Notes under the pieces: generated by a model
The model's database searches: none
What the model was told of the DNA's origin: nothing
The model's input: only the letters and a program-made list of their open reading frames with translations
Shown: positions 17,023 through 25,024 of the stretch, piece by piece
Position numbering within the stretch: position 1 is the first letter of the stretch
Layout: every line of letters begins with the position of its first letter
Program-made: the position numbers and the translations under genes
DNA from: a bacterium UBP4_UBA6127
Lineage (GTDB): Bacteria; UBP4; UBA4092
DNA: 37,616 bases
Reading direction: 5' to 3'
Assembly (NCBI GenBank): GCA_002428325.1
Contig: DIVR01000050.1
Location: 6,862 to 44,477, forward strand

Positions 17023-19668
17023 TTGTCTTTAAATAAACATAAAGAATCCCTCAAAGAAGTTCTTTACAGGGATGTGTTTCCTCTTGTTTCCAAACCAGCT
17101 CGTTATATTGGGAATGAATATAATGCTATCCATAAAAAAGATGATGAGATTGATGTTCGTATTGCCCTGGCCTTTCCCGATGTATATGAATTGGGGATGT
17201 CCCATCTGGGGATGAGAATATTCTATTCTCAAATCAATGATCATCCTCAATGGTGTGCAGAACGGGTATTCTCGCCCTGGCCCGATATGGAAAATCTCAT
17301 GAAAGAAAAGAAGATTCCTCTTTTCTCCATAGAATCTTTTACACCGATTATTAATTTTGATATTCTGGGTTTTTCTCTTCAGCATGAACTTTCATTTACA
17401 ACAACATTGAATATGCTATATTTGGCTGGAATTCCTATTCATTCCGATGAACGCACGGATGAAATGCCCATTGTCATAGCCGGCGGCCATGCAACCTTTA
17501 ATCCAGAACCGATGCATGCTTTTATTGATGCTTTTGTCATTGGTGAAGGTGAAACAGCTTTTATCCAGATTATCAAGACAGTCGAGAAAAACAAGATAGC
17601 CGGTTCCAGCCGCAAAGAGATTTTGTTTCAATTAGCTCAAATCCCCGGACTCTATGTTCCTTCTCTTTATAAAATCAAAACCAATACGGAGGGTGCTTAT
17701 CAATCCACCTTGCCGATAGATGAGAATATCCCCGTTCAAATACTCAGGCAAAGAGAAGATTTGAATGACGCTTATTACCCTACCCGCCAGATAGTTCCTT
17801 ATATTGATATCACCCATGATCGGATAGCTCTGGAAATCCAAAGAGGATGTACCCATGGCTGCCGGTTCTGCCAGGCGGGTTTCATTACCCGTCCACGAAG
17901 AGAAAGAAAGATTGAGACCTTGGAACAACAAGCCGTTGAAGGAATTCGTCTGACCGGTTCTGACGAAATAGCTCTTTTATCTCTCAGCAGCAGTGATTAT
18001 AGTTCTATCAATGAATTAGCCGCGCGGATGATTAGCCGATTTAAACACAGTAAAGTCTCAGTCTCCTTACCTTCTTTACGGGTAGATAATTTTTCGATTC
18101 AAATTGCCAAAACCATTCAAAAGGTAAAAAAGAATGGATTTACTTTTGCCGTTGAAGCCGGGAGTGAACGGCTTCGTAAGGTTATCAATAAAACCATCTC
18201 TAATGAAGATTTGGAACGTGTCATGGCAGAAGTATTTGAATCCGGATGGCTCAATGCCAAATTGTATTTCATGATTGGATTGCCTACTGAAACCTACGAT
18301 GATCTTCAAGCCATGGTTGATCTGATGTCTAAAGCTGCCTTAATTGCGAAACAGCATTCTCGCCGAGGCGGACAAATCACCGCTTCCATTTCTGTTTTTG
18401 TCCCCAAACCCCATACTCCATTCCAATATGTGCCGCAACTTCCTATTGAAGAAATTCAAAAAAGAATTCATTGGGTGAAAGATCGTATCAAATCGAGAAA
18501 TATTCATCTTAAATGGCATGATCCGGAGCAAACATTTTTAGAAGCTGTTTTTGCCCGTGGGGACAGAGAGTTGGCCAGAGTTATTGAAAAAGCCTGGGAA
18601 TTGGGGTGTACACTGGATAACTGGTCCGATCAATTTAAAAAAGAGACCTGGGATAAGGCCTTTGAATCTATGGGTATCAATCCTAATGATTATGCCCAGA
18701 AAAAATATAATTCTAACGACCCCTTACCCTGGGAACATATTGGGGGGGGTATCAGCCAGGATTTCTTAAGACGAGAGTATCAAAAGGCCTTGTCAGAAGA
18801 GATTACCGGCGATTGTTCAACCGAAAATATATGTTCTCTTTGTGGGATTGACCAGTGCAGCCATCAATCCCCTTCAGAAAAAATCCAACAACAAATGGTT
18901 ATGGACCCTGTTGATACCCATGAGGAAACAGTGGGAGGAACGGCTGAAAATCAAAATCAGAAATATCTGTATCGATTTAAATTTTCCAAGAAAGATCCTA
19001 TCCGGTTTATCTCCCATTTAGATTTAATGAAAACCTTTATTTATGGTTTCAGGAGATCAGGATTACCGATTGTCTATTCCCAAGGGTTTAATCCCCAAAT
19101 GACTTTTCAACTGGCCATGCCGTTATCCGTCGGGTTTTCCAGCCATTGTGAATATAGCCAATTTACGTTGTCCAGCATGATATCTCCGGAAATAATTGTA
19201 GATTCATTAAAAAAGGCCCTTCCGGATGATCTGGAGATTCAAGACCTTTGGCTGGTTGATAATCAAGCAGTTGGATTCTCAAAGTTAATTCAATGTATTA
19301 CCTACCAGGTTAAATTGGAAAACTTCATTACTGAGGATATCAAGAGTAAAATAGACCAATTTTTCAGGATGGATTCAATTCCCTATCAGAGAATTCGGGA
19401 TAAAAAATCCAAATTAATTGATTTACGCCCATTAGTTCGTGATATAAAAGTAATAGAGAATACCCCCCTTACCATGGAATTATTTTTGAATATAACACCT
19501 GAGGGAAGTGCCCGGCCTGAAGAAATCATGGAATATTTAACGGGCTCTGATGTAAAATCTATCAAATTAATGACTTATGAAAGGACTGGGTTTTATAGTG
19601 ACATCCAGGGAACCCTTCAGACCCTGGATATTACCGCTAGAGGTCCAGCCATTCAAATAAATACTTGA
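17023..19668 (+). CDS. Radical SAM (TIGR03960-like) fused to DUF2344 (TIGR03936-like)
   Basis: The frame opens at TTG 17017, but TTG 17023 lies seven bases after AGGAG and is the likelier start (881 residues; residue numbers below count from 17017). Residues about 1-250 form an N-terminal domain of the cobalamin-binding-like type common in this family (RIALAFPDVYELGMSHLG near 48-65). The radical SAM core follows, with CTHGCRFC (278-285) holding the 4Fe-4S cysteines. A Cys-rich stretch (ENICSLCGIDQC) lies near 605-617. DUF2344 spans about 649-880 (RFKFSKKDPIRFISHLDL, YSQGFNPQMTFQLAMPLSVG). No function is established for this family. The SD overlaps the end of rodA and the stop overlaps the first start candidate of rng. 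A G8 tract lies at 18742-18749. Confidence 0.92.
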   Translation: MSLNKHKESLKEVLYRDVFPLVSKPARYIGNEYNAIHKKDDEIDVRIALAFPDVYELGMSHLGMRIFYSQINDHPQWCAERVFSPWPDMENLMKEKKIPLFSIESFTPIINFDILGFSLQHELSFTTTLNMLYLAGIPIHSDERTDEMPIVIAGGHATFNPEPMHAFIDAFVIGEGETAFIQIIKTVEKNKIAGSSRKEILFQLAQIPGLYVPSLYKIKTNTEGAYQSTLPIDENIPVQILRQREDLNDAYYPTRQIVPYIDITHDRIALEIQRGCTHGCRFCQAGFITRPRRERKIETLEQQAVEGIRLTGSDEIALLSLSSSDYSSINELAARMISRFKHSKVSVSLPSLRVDNFSIQIAKTIQKVKKNGFTFAVEAGSERLRKVINKTISNEDLERVMAEVFESGWLNAKLYFMIGLPTETYDDLQAMVDLMSKAALIAKQHSRRGGQITASISVFVPKPHTPFQYVPQLPIEEIQKRIHWVKDRIKSRNIHLKWHDPEQTFLEAVFARGDRELARVIEKAWELGCTLDNWSDQFKKETWDKAFESMGINPNDYAQKKYNSNDPLPWEHIGGGISQDFLRREYQKALSEEITGDCSTENICSLCGIDQCSHQSPSEKIQQQMVMDPVDTHEETVGGTAENQNQKYLYRFKFSKKDPIRFISHLDLMKTFIYGFRRSGLPIVYSQGFNPQMTFQLAMPLSVGFSSHCEYSQFTLSSMISPEIIVDSLKKALPDDLEIQDLWLVDNQAVGFSKLIQCITYQVKLENFITEDIKSKIDQFFRMDSIPYQRIRDKKSKLIDLRPLVRDIKVIENTPLTMELFLNITPEGSARPEEIMEYLTGSDVKSIKLMTYERTGFYSDIQGTLQTLDITARGPAIQINT
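18742..18749 (+). repeat. G8 homopolymer inside the radical-SAM/DUF2344 gene
   Basis: Eight consecutive G encode the Gly-Gly-Gly of HIGGGISQ (about residues 576-578), between the radical-SAM and DUF2344 parts. Loss of one G puts a TAA in frame at 18767-18769, before DUF2344. Tracts this long in coding sequence are candidate slippage sites. Confidence 0.8.
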
Positions 19669-19682
19669 AAGTTGAAAGAAAT

Positions 19683-21302
19683 ATGACAAAAACTGGGAAA
19701 AAGTTTTCCTCGTATCCGTTCCAGAAATTGAAAGCAAAAAATAAAGTTTTGCTGGTCAATGTGGAAAATTACGAGACACGAATGGCTTTAATGAACAAGG
19801 GGAAGTTAAGCGAATTCATTATTGAGAGAAACGCTGATCGGGGAATTATTGGAAACATCTATAAAGGTCGAGTTGACAGGATTGTCCCTGGTATTGGAGC
19901 TGCTTTTGTAGATATCGGTGTTGGCAAGAATTGTTTTTTATATGTCTCTGACATTTATTATGACATTAAAGCTTATGAGTCCTGGCTTTCAGATTCCGAT
20001 GAATCAGTTGATGCTCCCCCCCTCCCTGCCTCCATCAGTGGATATGATGAAGTGATTCCCCCCCCTAAAAATGGAGATAAGGAAATAAGATACCCGGTTA
20101 CGATTGAAGACCTTTTGAAAGAAGGACAAGATGTTCTTATCCAGATAGTCAAAGAGCCTCTTGGTAAAAAGGGCGCTCGAGCCACTACCCATATTACTCT
20201 TCCTGGACGTTTTCTAGTGTTGATGCCAACCATTCGCCATATTGGGATTTCCCGGAAAATTCAAAATGGTAAAGAAAGGGACCGATTAAGAGGAATGGCC
20301 CGAAAACTAGTTCCTGAAGATATGGGCATAATCGTAAGAACAGCCGCTGAAGGAGCTACGGAAGAAGAATTTAAACGAGATTGCCTTTTCCTGACCAATC
20401 TTTGGCGCAAAATCCAGAAACGCGCTGAGACCTCCCATGCTCCCAGCTTAATTCACAATGATTTGGGATTAACTTTCCGAGTCGTCCGGGATATGTTCAA
20501 TGAAACCGTTGATGGGCTTGTGATCGATTCTGAAGAAGAATATGAAAAAATTTATGAATTAGTCAGCAATATATCTCCTGAGTTGAAAAACCGGGTTTAT
20601 TATCACGATATTGCAGATGCCATCTTTGATATCTATGATGTGGAATCTCAGATTGACCGGCACCTGCAACGAAAAATCTGGTTAAAATCCGGGGGGCATA
20701 TTTATATTGATGAAGCGGAAGCCTTGGTAGCTATTGATGTAAACACCGGTAAATTTACCGGCGGGCTGGATATTGAACAAACCCTGGTGAAAACCAATAT
20801 CGAAGCGGCCAAAGAAATTGGCCATCAAATCCGGGCCAGAGGATTAGGGGGATTACTGGTAATTGATTTTATTGATATGAAAGGCCGTTCCAATCAGAGA
20901 AAAGTCTATGATGCCTTTCTTGATTCCCTGAAGGATGACAGAGAACGCTACACGGTACTGGAAATGACTGAGGTTGGCCTGATACAAATGACCCGAAGAC
21001 GTGTCCGTCCCAGTCTCTTAAAAACCATGACTCAACCTTGTCCCTATTGTGAAGGGAATGGAGTCATTCTTTCTCCCGATACCATGGCCATCAAAGTCCT
21101 TCGGGAACTCAAAAAAGTATGTCGAATGACCAGTAAGGCCAAAGTCATGATAAAAGTCCATCCTGACCTACAAAAAGTATTGAATGATGAGATGGAATCG
21201 GAATTACTGAAACTGGGTGAAAAATATCGAAAGACCATTTCAATTCTCCCTGATCCCAAGCTTCATTTTGAAAAATACAATATCGAGTTACAGGATATTT
21301 AA
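19683..21302 (+). CDS. rng: Ribonuclease G/E family endoribonuclease
   Basis: From the ATG at 19683 this gives 539 residues; a TTG at 19665 that overlaps the previous stop codon is an alternative, and both have weak ribosome sites. RNase E/G enzymes cut single-stranded RNA near 5' monophosphates in mRNA decay and rRNA maturation. The S1-like region starts at GIIGNIYKGRVDRIVPGIGAAFVDIG and is split by an acidic, proline-rich insert (about residues 110-140). The catalytic Mg2+ site lies in ALVAIDVNTGKFTGG and LGGLLVIDFIDM. The zinc-link is CPYCEGNG (near 450-457), and the C-terminus is short, so it is RNase G-like rather than a full RNase E scaffold. The insert carries C7 and C8 tracts. Confidence 0.95.
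   Translation: MTKTGKKFSSYPFQKLKAKNKVLLVNVENYETRMALMNKGKLSEFIIERNADRGIIGNIYKGRVDRIVPGIGAAFVDIGVGKNCFLYVSDIYYDIKAYESWLSDSDESVDAPPLPASISGYDEVIPPPKNGDKEIRYPVTIEDLLKEGQDVLIQIVKEPLGKKGARATTHITLPGRFLVLMPTIRHIGISRKIQNGKERDRLRGMARKLVPEDMGIIVRTAAEGATEEEFKRDCLFLTNLWRKIQKRAETSHAPSLIHNDLGLTFRVVRDMFNETVDGLVIDSEEEYEKIYELVSNISPELKNRVYYHDIADAIFDIYDVESQIDRHLQRKIWLKSGGHIYIDEAEALVAIDVNTGKFTGGLDIEQTLVKTNIEAAKEIGHQIRARGLGGLLVIDFIDMKGRSNQRKVYDAFLDSLKDDRERYTVLEMTEVGLIQMTRRRVRPSLLKTMTQPCPYCEGNGVILSPDTMAIKVLRELKKVCRMTSKAKVMIKVHPDLQKVLNDEMESELLKLGEKYRKTISILPDPKLHFEKYNIELQDI
20016..20022 (+). repeat. C7 homopolymer in the rng linker
   Basis: Seven C encode part of APPLP in the proline-rich insert of the S1-like domain of RNase G. 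It lies 35 bases before a C8 tract in the same insert. Confidence 0.8.
20058..20065 (+). repeat. C8 homopolymer in the rng linker
   Basis: Eight C encode the Pro-Pro-Pro of EVIPPPKNG. Gain of one C makes TAA the next codon, and loss of one C gives a stop after seven further codons, so slippage either way would truncate RNase G before its catalytic domain. Confidence 0.8.
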
Positions 21303-21346
21303 GGAATCTGAAAGTCCTGAACGATGGGAAAGATTTTAAAAAAATA

Positions 21347-22483
21347 ATGGATTTATTTCTTCATTTAGATTGCAGATATTATAAGGGTGATAAACCCTGT
21401 ATTTATCAAACCTTATGCCAGGGTTGTCCGCATTATGATCCCATGGGAAAGCGGATTTTGATAATAAAACTGGCAGCGACTGGGGATGTGATTAGGACCA
21501 CCCCTATTTTAAGGGCATTGAAATCCGGCAGGTCCAGCCATATCACCTGGGTTACCGATTCAGCGGCTTATCAGTTGCTTCGGTCCAATGACAAGATTGA
21601 CAGATTACTGGACATTGATGATCGGGATTGTATCCCGGGACTTTTATGTGAGAAATTTGACCTTTTGGTCTGTCTTGATAAAGAACCCAGAGCCACGGGG
21701 CTGGCAGAGAGAATCACGGCTGAACAAAAAGCAGGTTTTGGGTTAAGCTCCTATGGGACATTGAGACCCCTTTCGGCATCCACCGAATATTCCTTTCAGA
21801 TGGGAATCGATAATGATTTAAAATTCAAGGTGAATCAAAAATCTTACCCGGAGCTTCTGTTTGATATATTGGATATTCCTTACAAGAATGAAGAGTATTA
21901 TCTTCCCCTGCCCTCTTCAGTAAAAGCCAAAAGCCATGAACTGATGGACCAATGGGGTTTGGATGATAAACAATTCATTATTGGATTGAATACCGGAAGC
22001 GGTAAAAGGTTTGCAACAAAACGCTGGCCTTTGGATTATTATGTTACCCTGGCAACTCTTCTTTCTCGCCAATATGGGGATTCATTACGCTTATTGTTAT
22101 TAGGAGGGCCTGAGGAAGAATCTATTAACAATCAGATTACCTCTCAGCTGGCTGAGATGAATATTGCGGTTATCAATACCGGATGCCAGAATTCCCTGCT
22201 GGATTTTTGCTCTATCATCGAGATATGCCAGATGCTAGTTTCATCTGATACCCTGGCTATGCATTTGGCTATCGCATTAAAAAAGAAAATCATAGTATTA
22301 ATCGGTTCGACTTGCCATCAGGAACTGGAGCTTTACGGGCGGGGAATCAAATTGACAGTTTCCCCAGAGGAATTTCCCTGTGCCCCTTGTTATAGAGGAC
22401 AATGCCTCCAGGAAACCTTCTGTATGACCACCCTTACACCTGCCAGTGTTCTTGAACAAATCAATTTTGTCATGAATTCATAG
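21347..22483 (+). CDS. GT9-family (heptosyltransferase-like) glycosyltransferase with Cys-rich N-terminus
   Basis: This 378-residue protein has GT9 hallmarks: RILIIKLAATGDVIRTTPILRALK (about 36-59), FIIGLNTGSGKRFATKRWP (about 210-228), LLLGGPEEE, and VSSDTLAMHLAIALKKKIIVLIG (near 304-326). GT9 enzymes add heptose to LPS core, supporting an outer membrane with LPS-like glycolipid. The N-terminal 35 residues add four cysteines (9, 18, 24, 27) in CRYYKGDKPCIY and CQGCPHYDP, and the C-terminal region has CAPCYRGQC, so a metal site is possible. I recall similar extensions in GT9 proteins from little-cultured phyla, from memory only. The gene lies 44 bases after rng in the same direction. A weak ribosome site precedes the ATG. 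Confidence 0.88.
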   Translation: MDLFLHLDCRYYKGDKPCIYQTLCQGCPHYDPMGKRILIIKLAATGDVIRTTPILRALKSGRSSHITWVTDSAAYQLLRSNDKIDRLLDIDDRDCIPGLLCEKFDLLVCLDKEPRATGLAERITAEQKAGFGLSSYGTLRPLSASTEYSFQMGIDNDLKFKVNQKSYPELLFDILDIPYKNEEYYLPLPSSVKAKSHELMDQWGLDDKQFIIGLNTGSGKRFATKRWPLDYYVTLATLLSRQYGDSLRLLLLGGPEEESINNQITSQLAEMNIAVINTGCQNSLLDFCSIIEICQMLVSSDTLAMHLAIALKKKIIVLIGSTCHQELELYGRGIKLTVSPEEFPCAPCYRGQCLQETFCMTTLTPASVLEQINFVMNS

Positions 22484-22493
22484 TTACTTAATG

Positions 22494-22540
22494 ACGGAGA
22501 GTTAACGGAGAGGGTCTGACCCACTCCGTTAACTCTCCGT
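22494..22540. repeat. 17-bp perfect inverted repeat after the GT9 gene
   Basis: ACGGAGAGTTAACGGAG (22494-22510) is exactly complementary to 22524-22540 across a 13-base loop. The left arm and its flank also contain ACGGAGAG twice as a direct repeat (22494-22501 and 22505-22512). The loop holds GGGTCTGACCC, itself a short hairpin; TCTGACCCA also occurs at 8379-8387 beside the dispersed palindrome. No T-run follows, so it is not a standard terminator. The remainder of the gap (22541-22667) shows a small AGGAG/CTCCT hairpin (22615-22632) but no gene. Confidence 0.85.
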
Positions 22541-22667
22541 TCCCCGACAACCAGAGCCAGTTAGGGGTTAATCAAGCATATAAGATTGATATTCTAGATG
22601 TTATTCAATATTTTAGGAGAAAAAGCCCTCCTCAGAACATATTTCTTCAGTTATACTTAAGACAACC

Positions 22668-24284
22668 ATGCCATTTACACATATTGACATACAACATCAA
22701 CGTCGAAGTAAATCAACTATTTTATTTATCATTTTAGTGGTTTATTATTTTTTGGGATTTGTCATACTGGGTCATTTACTGCTTTTCTCTATTGGCATCA
22801 AGAAAGCCGATTTTAATTATTTTGTCGGTATGGACACTTTCTATCTGACCTGTTTAGCGACGGCGTTAACATTGGCGGCCATCCATTGGCTACATGCCAT
22901 TATAGGAGGGGTAGAGAGAATTTTAACTGCACTTCATGTTGAAGAGCCAGATCCTCTTGACCGTTATCATAAGCAATTTATCAATGTCATTGAAGAAATA
23001 AAACTGGCTACTGGATTTCACGATCTAAGGCCTGTAGTGATTCCCACACTGGCAGTCAATGCTTTTGCCATTTCTACCAAAAGCGATAACGCAGTTATCG
23101 GAGTAACCGAAGGGTTACTGGCCAGGTTGACCCGGCCTCAATTGGAAAATGTGGTAGCCCATGAAATGTCGCATATTATCAATAATGACTGTGTAATGGT
23201 AACAATAGCCTGTTCTTTATTTGCTACCTATGCCCAAATGTTAAGACAGATGGCCGATAGCGCGGAAAAATCTCAGAGGGGAGCTCCCTGGCTTTGGGTA
23301 GGTGTCTTGGCCTTGCTTACTCTGGGAGCTAAATTGCTTAATGTTGCGATATCCAGGCAAAGAGAATACCTGGCAGATGCCACTGCGGTTCGATTAACTC
23401 GAAATCCTATTGGATTGACGGAAGCCATGCTTAAAATATCCCGTAATTGGCGAGGAGTGGGATATATGGATGAGAGTATGGCACCCATTTTCATTATGAA
23501 TCCTATGGAAAGCACTCTGGATGAGAATACAGGGTTCTGGTCAAATATTCTATCCACCCATCCCCCTTTAAATCGAAGGCTATCTCCCTTGCTGGAATTG
23601 GCCCATTCAGATATCGAAACAATATCCAATAACGTAGAATTCCAATTAAAGGCCCGCCAGGAGATTAAGACTATTCATGAGGCACCTGAGTCCATTGGAA
23701 GCCTTTGGTGGGTTCAGCAGGATAATCAGTGGAAAGGGCCGTTTCCTCTGGCTCAGTTGGGACAAATGACTACCCTAAAGCCAGATAGTTGGGTTTGCCG
23801 GACAGATAACAAAAATGTCGTCAAAGTGTCTGAAGTACCAGAAATCAATAAACTGCTGACAGCCAGAGAATCCTTATCCTGGGGCGGCCCCAATTGCCCT
23901 CGGTGTAAGCAACCCTTAAGCAATGAATCCTATGAGGGTACAAAGGTATTTCATTGCCGGTTCTGTGAAGGTTATCTGATATATGAAAATTCCTTATTTA
24001 AAATACTGGCCCGGAGAGAAATCGGATTTACTGATGAATACAAGAAAAAAATCAAAGATTATCAGAAAACCCAATTAGCAAACAGTGTCAGGCAAATTCG
24101 ACCCCGGCAACAAGATTCCAGCCCTGATTGCAAATGCCCCGTCTGCTCGGTACCCATGAACAGGACTTTCTACTCATATCAGTACCAAATTGTGATTGAT
24201 CGATGTTATTCCTGCAAACTGACCTGGTTTGATAAAAACGAACTGGATTTCCTCCAAATTATGCTGGAAGAAAAAATCGTATAA
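22668..24284 (+). CDS. M48 (HtpX-like) membrane metalloprotease with GYF_2 and two zinc-ribbon domains
   Basis: At 538 residues it is about twice the length of a bare HtpX. Two N-terminal helices (about 18-42 and 57-80) precede an M48 domain: the zinc motif is HEMSH (165-169), the third ligand region is SRQREYLADATA (229-240, Glu233), and THPPLNRR (297-304) is typical. A hydrophobic segment at 208-226 completes the membrane part. Then come a GYF_2/DUF4339-like domain (about 346-397, SLWWVQQDNQWKGPF), a first zinc ribbon (Cys 410, 413, 430, 433), a helical linker, and a zf-TFIIB-like ribbon (Cys 490, 493, 513, 516; ending WFDKNELDFL). M48 proteases act in membrane-protein quality control. The C-terminal modules suggest substrate or partner recruitment. 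No strong ribosome site is seen. Confidence 0.9.
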   Translation: MPFTHIDIQHQRRSKSTILFIILVVYYFLGFVILGHLLLFSIGIKKADFNYFVGMDTFYLTCLATALTLAAIHWLHAIIGGVERILTALHVEEPDPLDRYHKQFINVIEEIKLATGFHDLRPVVIPTLAVNAFAISTKSDNAVIGVTEGLLARLTRPQLENVVAHEMSHIINNDCVMVTIACSLFATYAQMLRQMADSAEKSQRGAPWLWVGVLALLTLGAKLLNVAISRQREYLADATAVRLTRNPIGLTEAMLKISRNWRGVGYMDESMAPIFIMNPMESTLDENTGFWSNILSTHPPLNRRLSPLLELAHSDIETISNNVEFQLKARQEIKTIHEAPESIGSLWWVQQDNQWKGPFPLAQLGQMTTLKPDSWVCRTDNKNVVKVSEVPEINKLLTARESLSWGGPNCPRCKQPLSNESYEGTKVFHCRFCEGYLIYENSLFKILARREIGFTDEYKKKIKDYQKTQLANSVRQIRPRQQDSSPDCKCPVCSVPMNRTFYSYQYQIVIDRCYSCKLTWFDKNELDFLQIMLEEKIV

Positions 24285-24305
24285 TTTATTTCCCTAAATC
24301 CCTAT

Positions 24306-24338
24306 AACCTGTATAGAATAATAGGTCATACAGGTTTT
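24306..24338 (+). terminator. Weak hairpin terminator after the M48 gene
   Basis: AACCTGTAT (24306-24314) and ATACAGGTT (24328-24336) form a 9-bp stem with a 13-base loop, ending in TTTTC. It lies 21 bases after the stop codon and ahead of the methyltransferase gene. The T-run is short, so partial termination is likely. Confidence 0.45.
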
Positions 24339-24379
24339 CAAAATGTACCTGAATTTATGAGCAGGTTGGAACCAGAATT

Positions 24380-25024
24380 ATGAGCATTACTGAAAGAATA
24401 CTATTTCTAAAACAATTCAGGGAGAATTTCCAGTTAACAGGTTCAGTGACTCCGAGTTCCAGGTTTCTTGCCAAAGCTATCATTTCTGAATTTGTAAAAC
24501 ATCAAAAACCCAGCGTCATTCTTGAAGTGGGTCCGGGAACGGGAGTTTTTACCCGGGAGTTGGCAATCAATATGAAACCGGGTGATACTCTTTATGTATG
24601 TGAGATTAATCCTGTTTTTGCCGACAACATAAGCCAATTCATCCAAACTCACCCGGATTTCAAATCCGTTCGAGGCCAGATTAAAATAATCAATAAGCCT
24701 TTGCAGGAATTAAATGATATGGCTGCTTTCGATTACATCATTTCCAGCCTCCCAATGAATAATTTTGATGTAAAACTGGTGTTGGATATTCATAGTTATT
24801 TCCGGACAAATCTCAAGCCTGAGGGAACCCTGAGTTATTTTGAGTATATTGGGGTCAGAAGAGTTCGGTCCTACCTGGGAAAGAAAGAAGAACGAATGAA
24901 ACTCAGGGAGTTAGACAAAGTATTAAGAGATTTTGTGAAGAAGAACGAATACAAACATGAATGGGTCCCTTTTAATATCCTGCCAGCCCATGTCAGGCAT
25001 TTGCGTTTTAATAAAACCAATTAA
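24380..25024 (+). CDS. SAM-dependent methyltransferase, PmtA-like (phospholipid N-methyltransferase-like)
   Basis: This 214-residue class I methyltransferase has its SAM-binding motif I at VILEVGPGTGVFTRELA (47-63), an acidic motif II at VCEINPVF, and a motif IV-like ISSLPMNNF (about 119-127), where the Ser-Leu-Pro-Met-Asn pattern is typical of the PmtA/KsgA-related group. FLKQFRENFQLTGSVTPSSRFLA at the start matches bacterial phosphatidylethanolamine N-methyltransferases of the PmtA type; rRNA dimethyltransferases are more distant relatives. The substrate is inferred only. The stop codon shares the palindromic TTAA at 25021-25024 with the convergent downstream gene. A tiny upstream frame (24357-24383) ends overlapping the start codon. 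Confidence 0.8.
   Translation: MSITERILFLKQFRENFQLTGSVTPSSRFLAKAIISEFVKHQKPSVILEVGPGTGVFTRELAINMKPGDTLYVCEINPVFADNISQFIQTHPDFKSVRGQIKIINKPLQELNDMAAFDYIISSLPMNNFDVKLVLDIHSYFRTNLKPEGTLSYFEYIGVRRVRSYLGKKEERMKLRELDKVLRDFVKKNEYKHEWVPFNILPAHVRHLRFNKTN

Noticed and set aside
22615..22632. AGGAG...CTCCT hairpin as a sequestered ribosome site
   Set aside because: No start codon lies at usable distance downstream; the M48 ATG is over 30 bases away.
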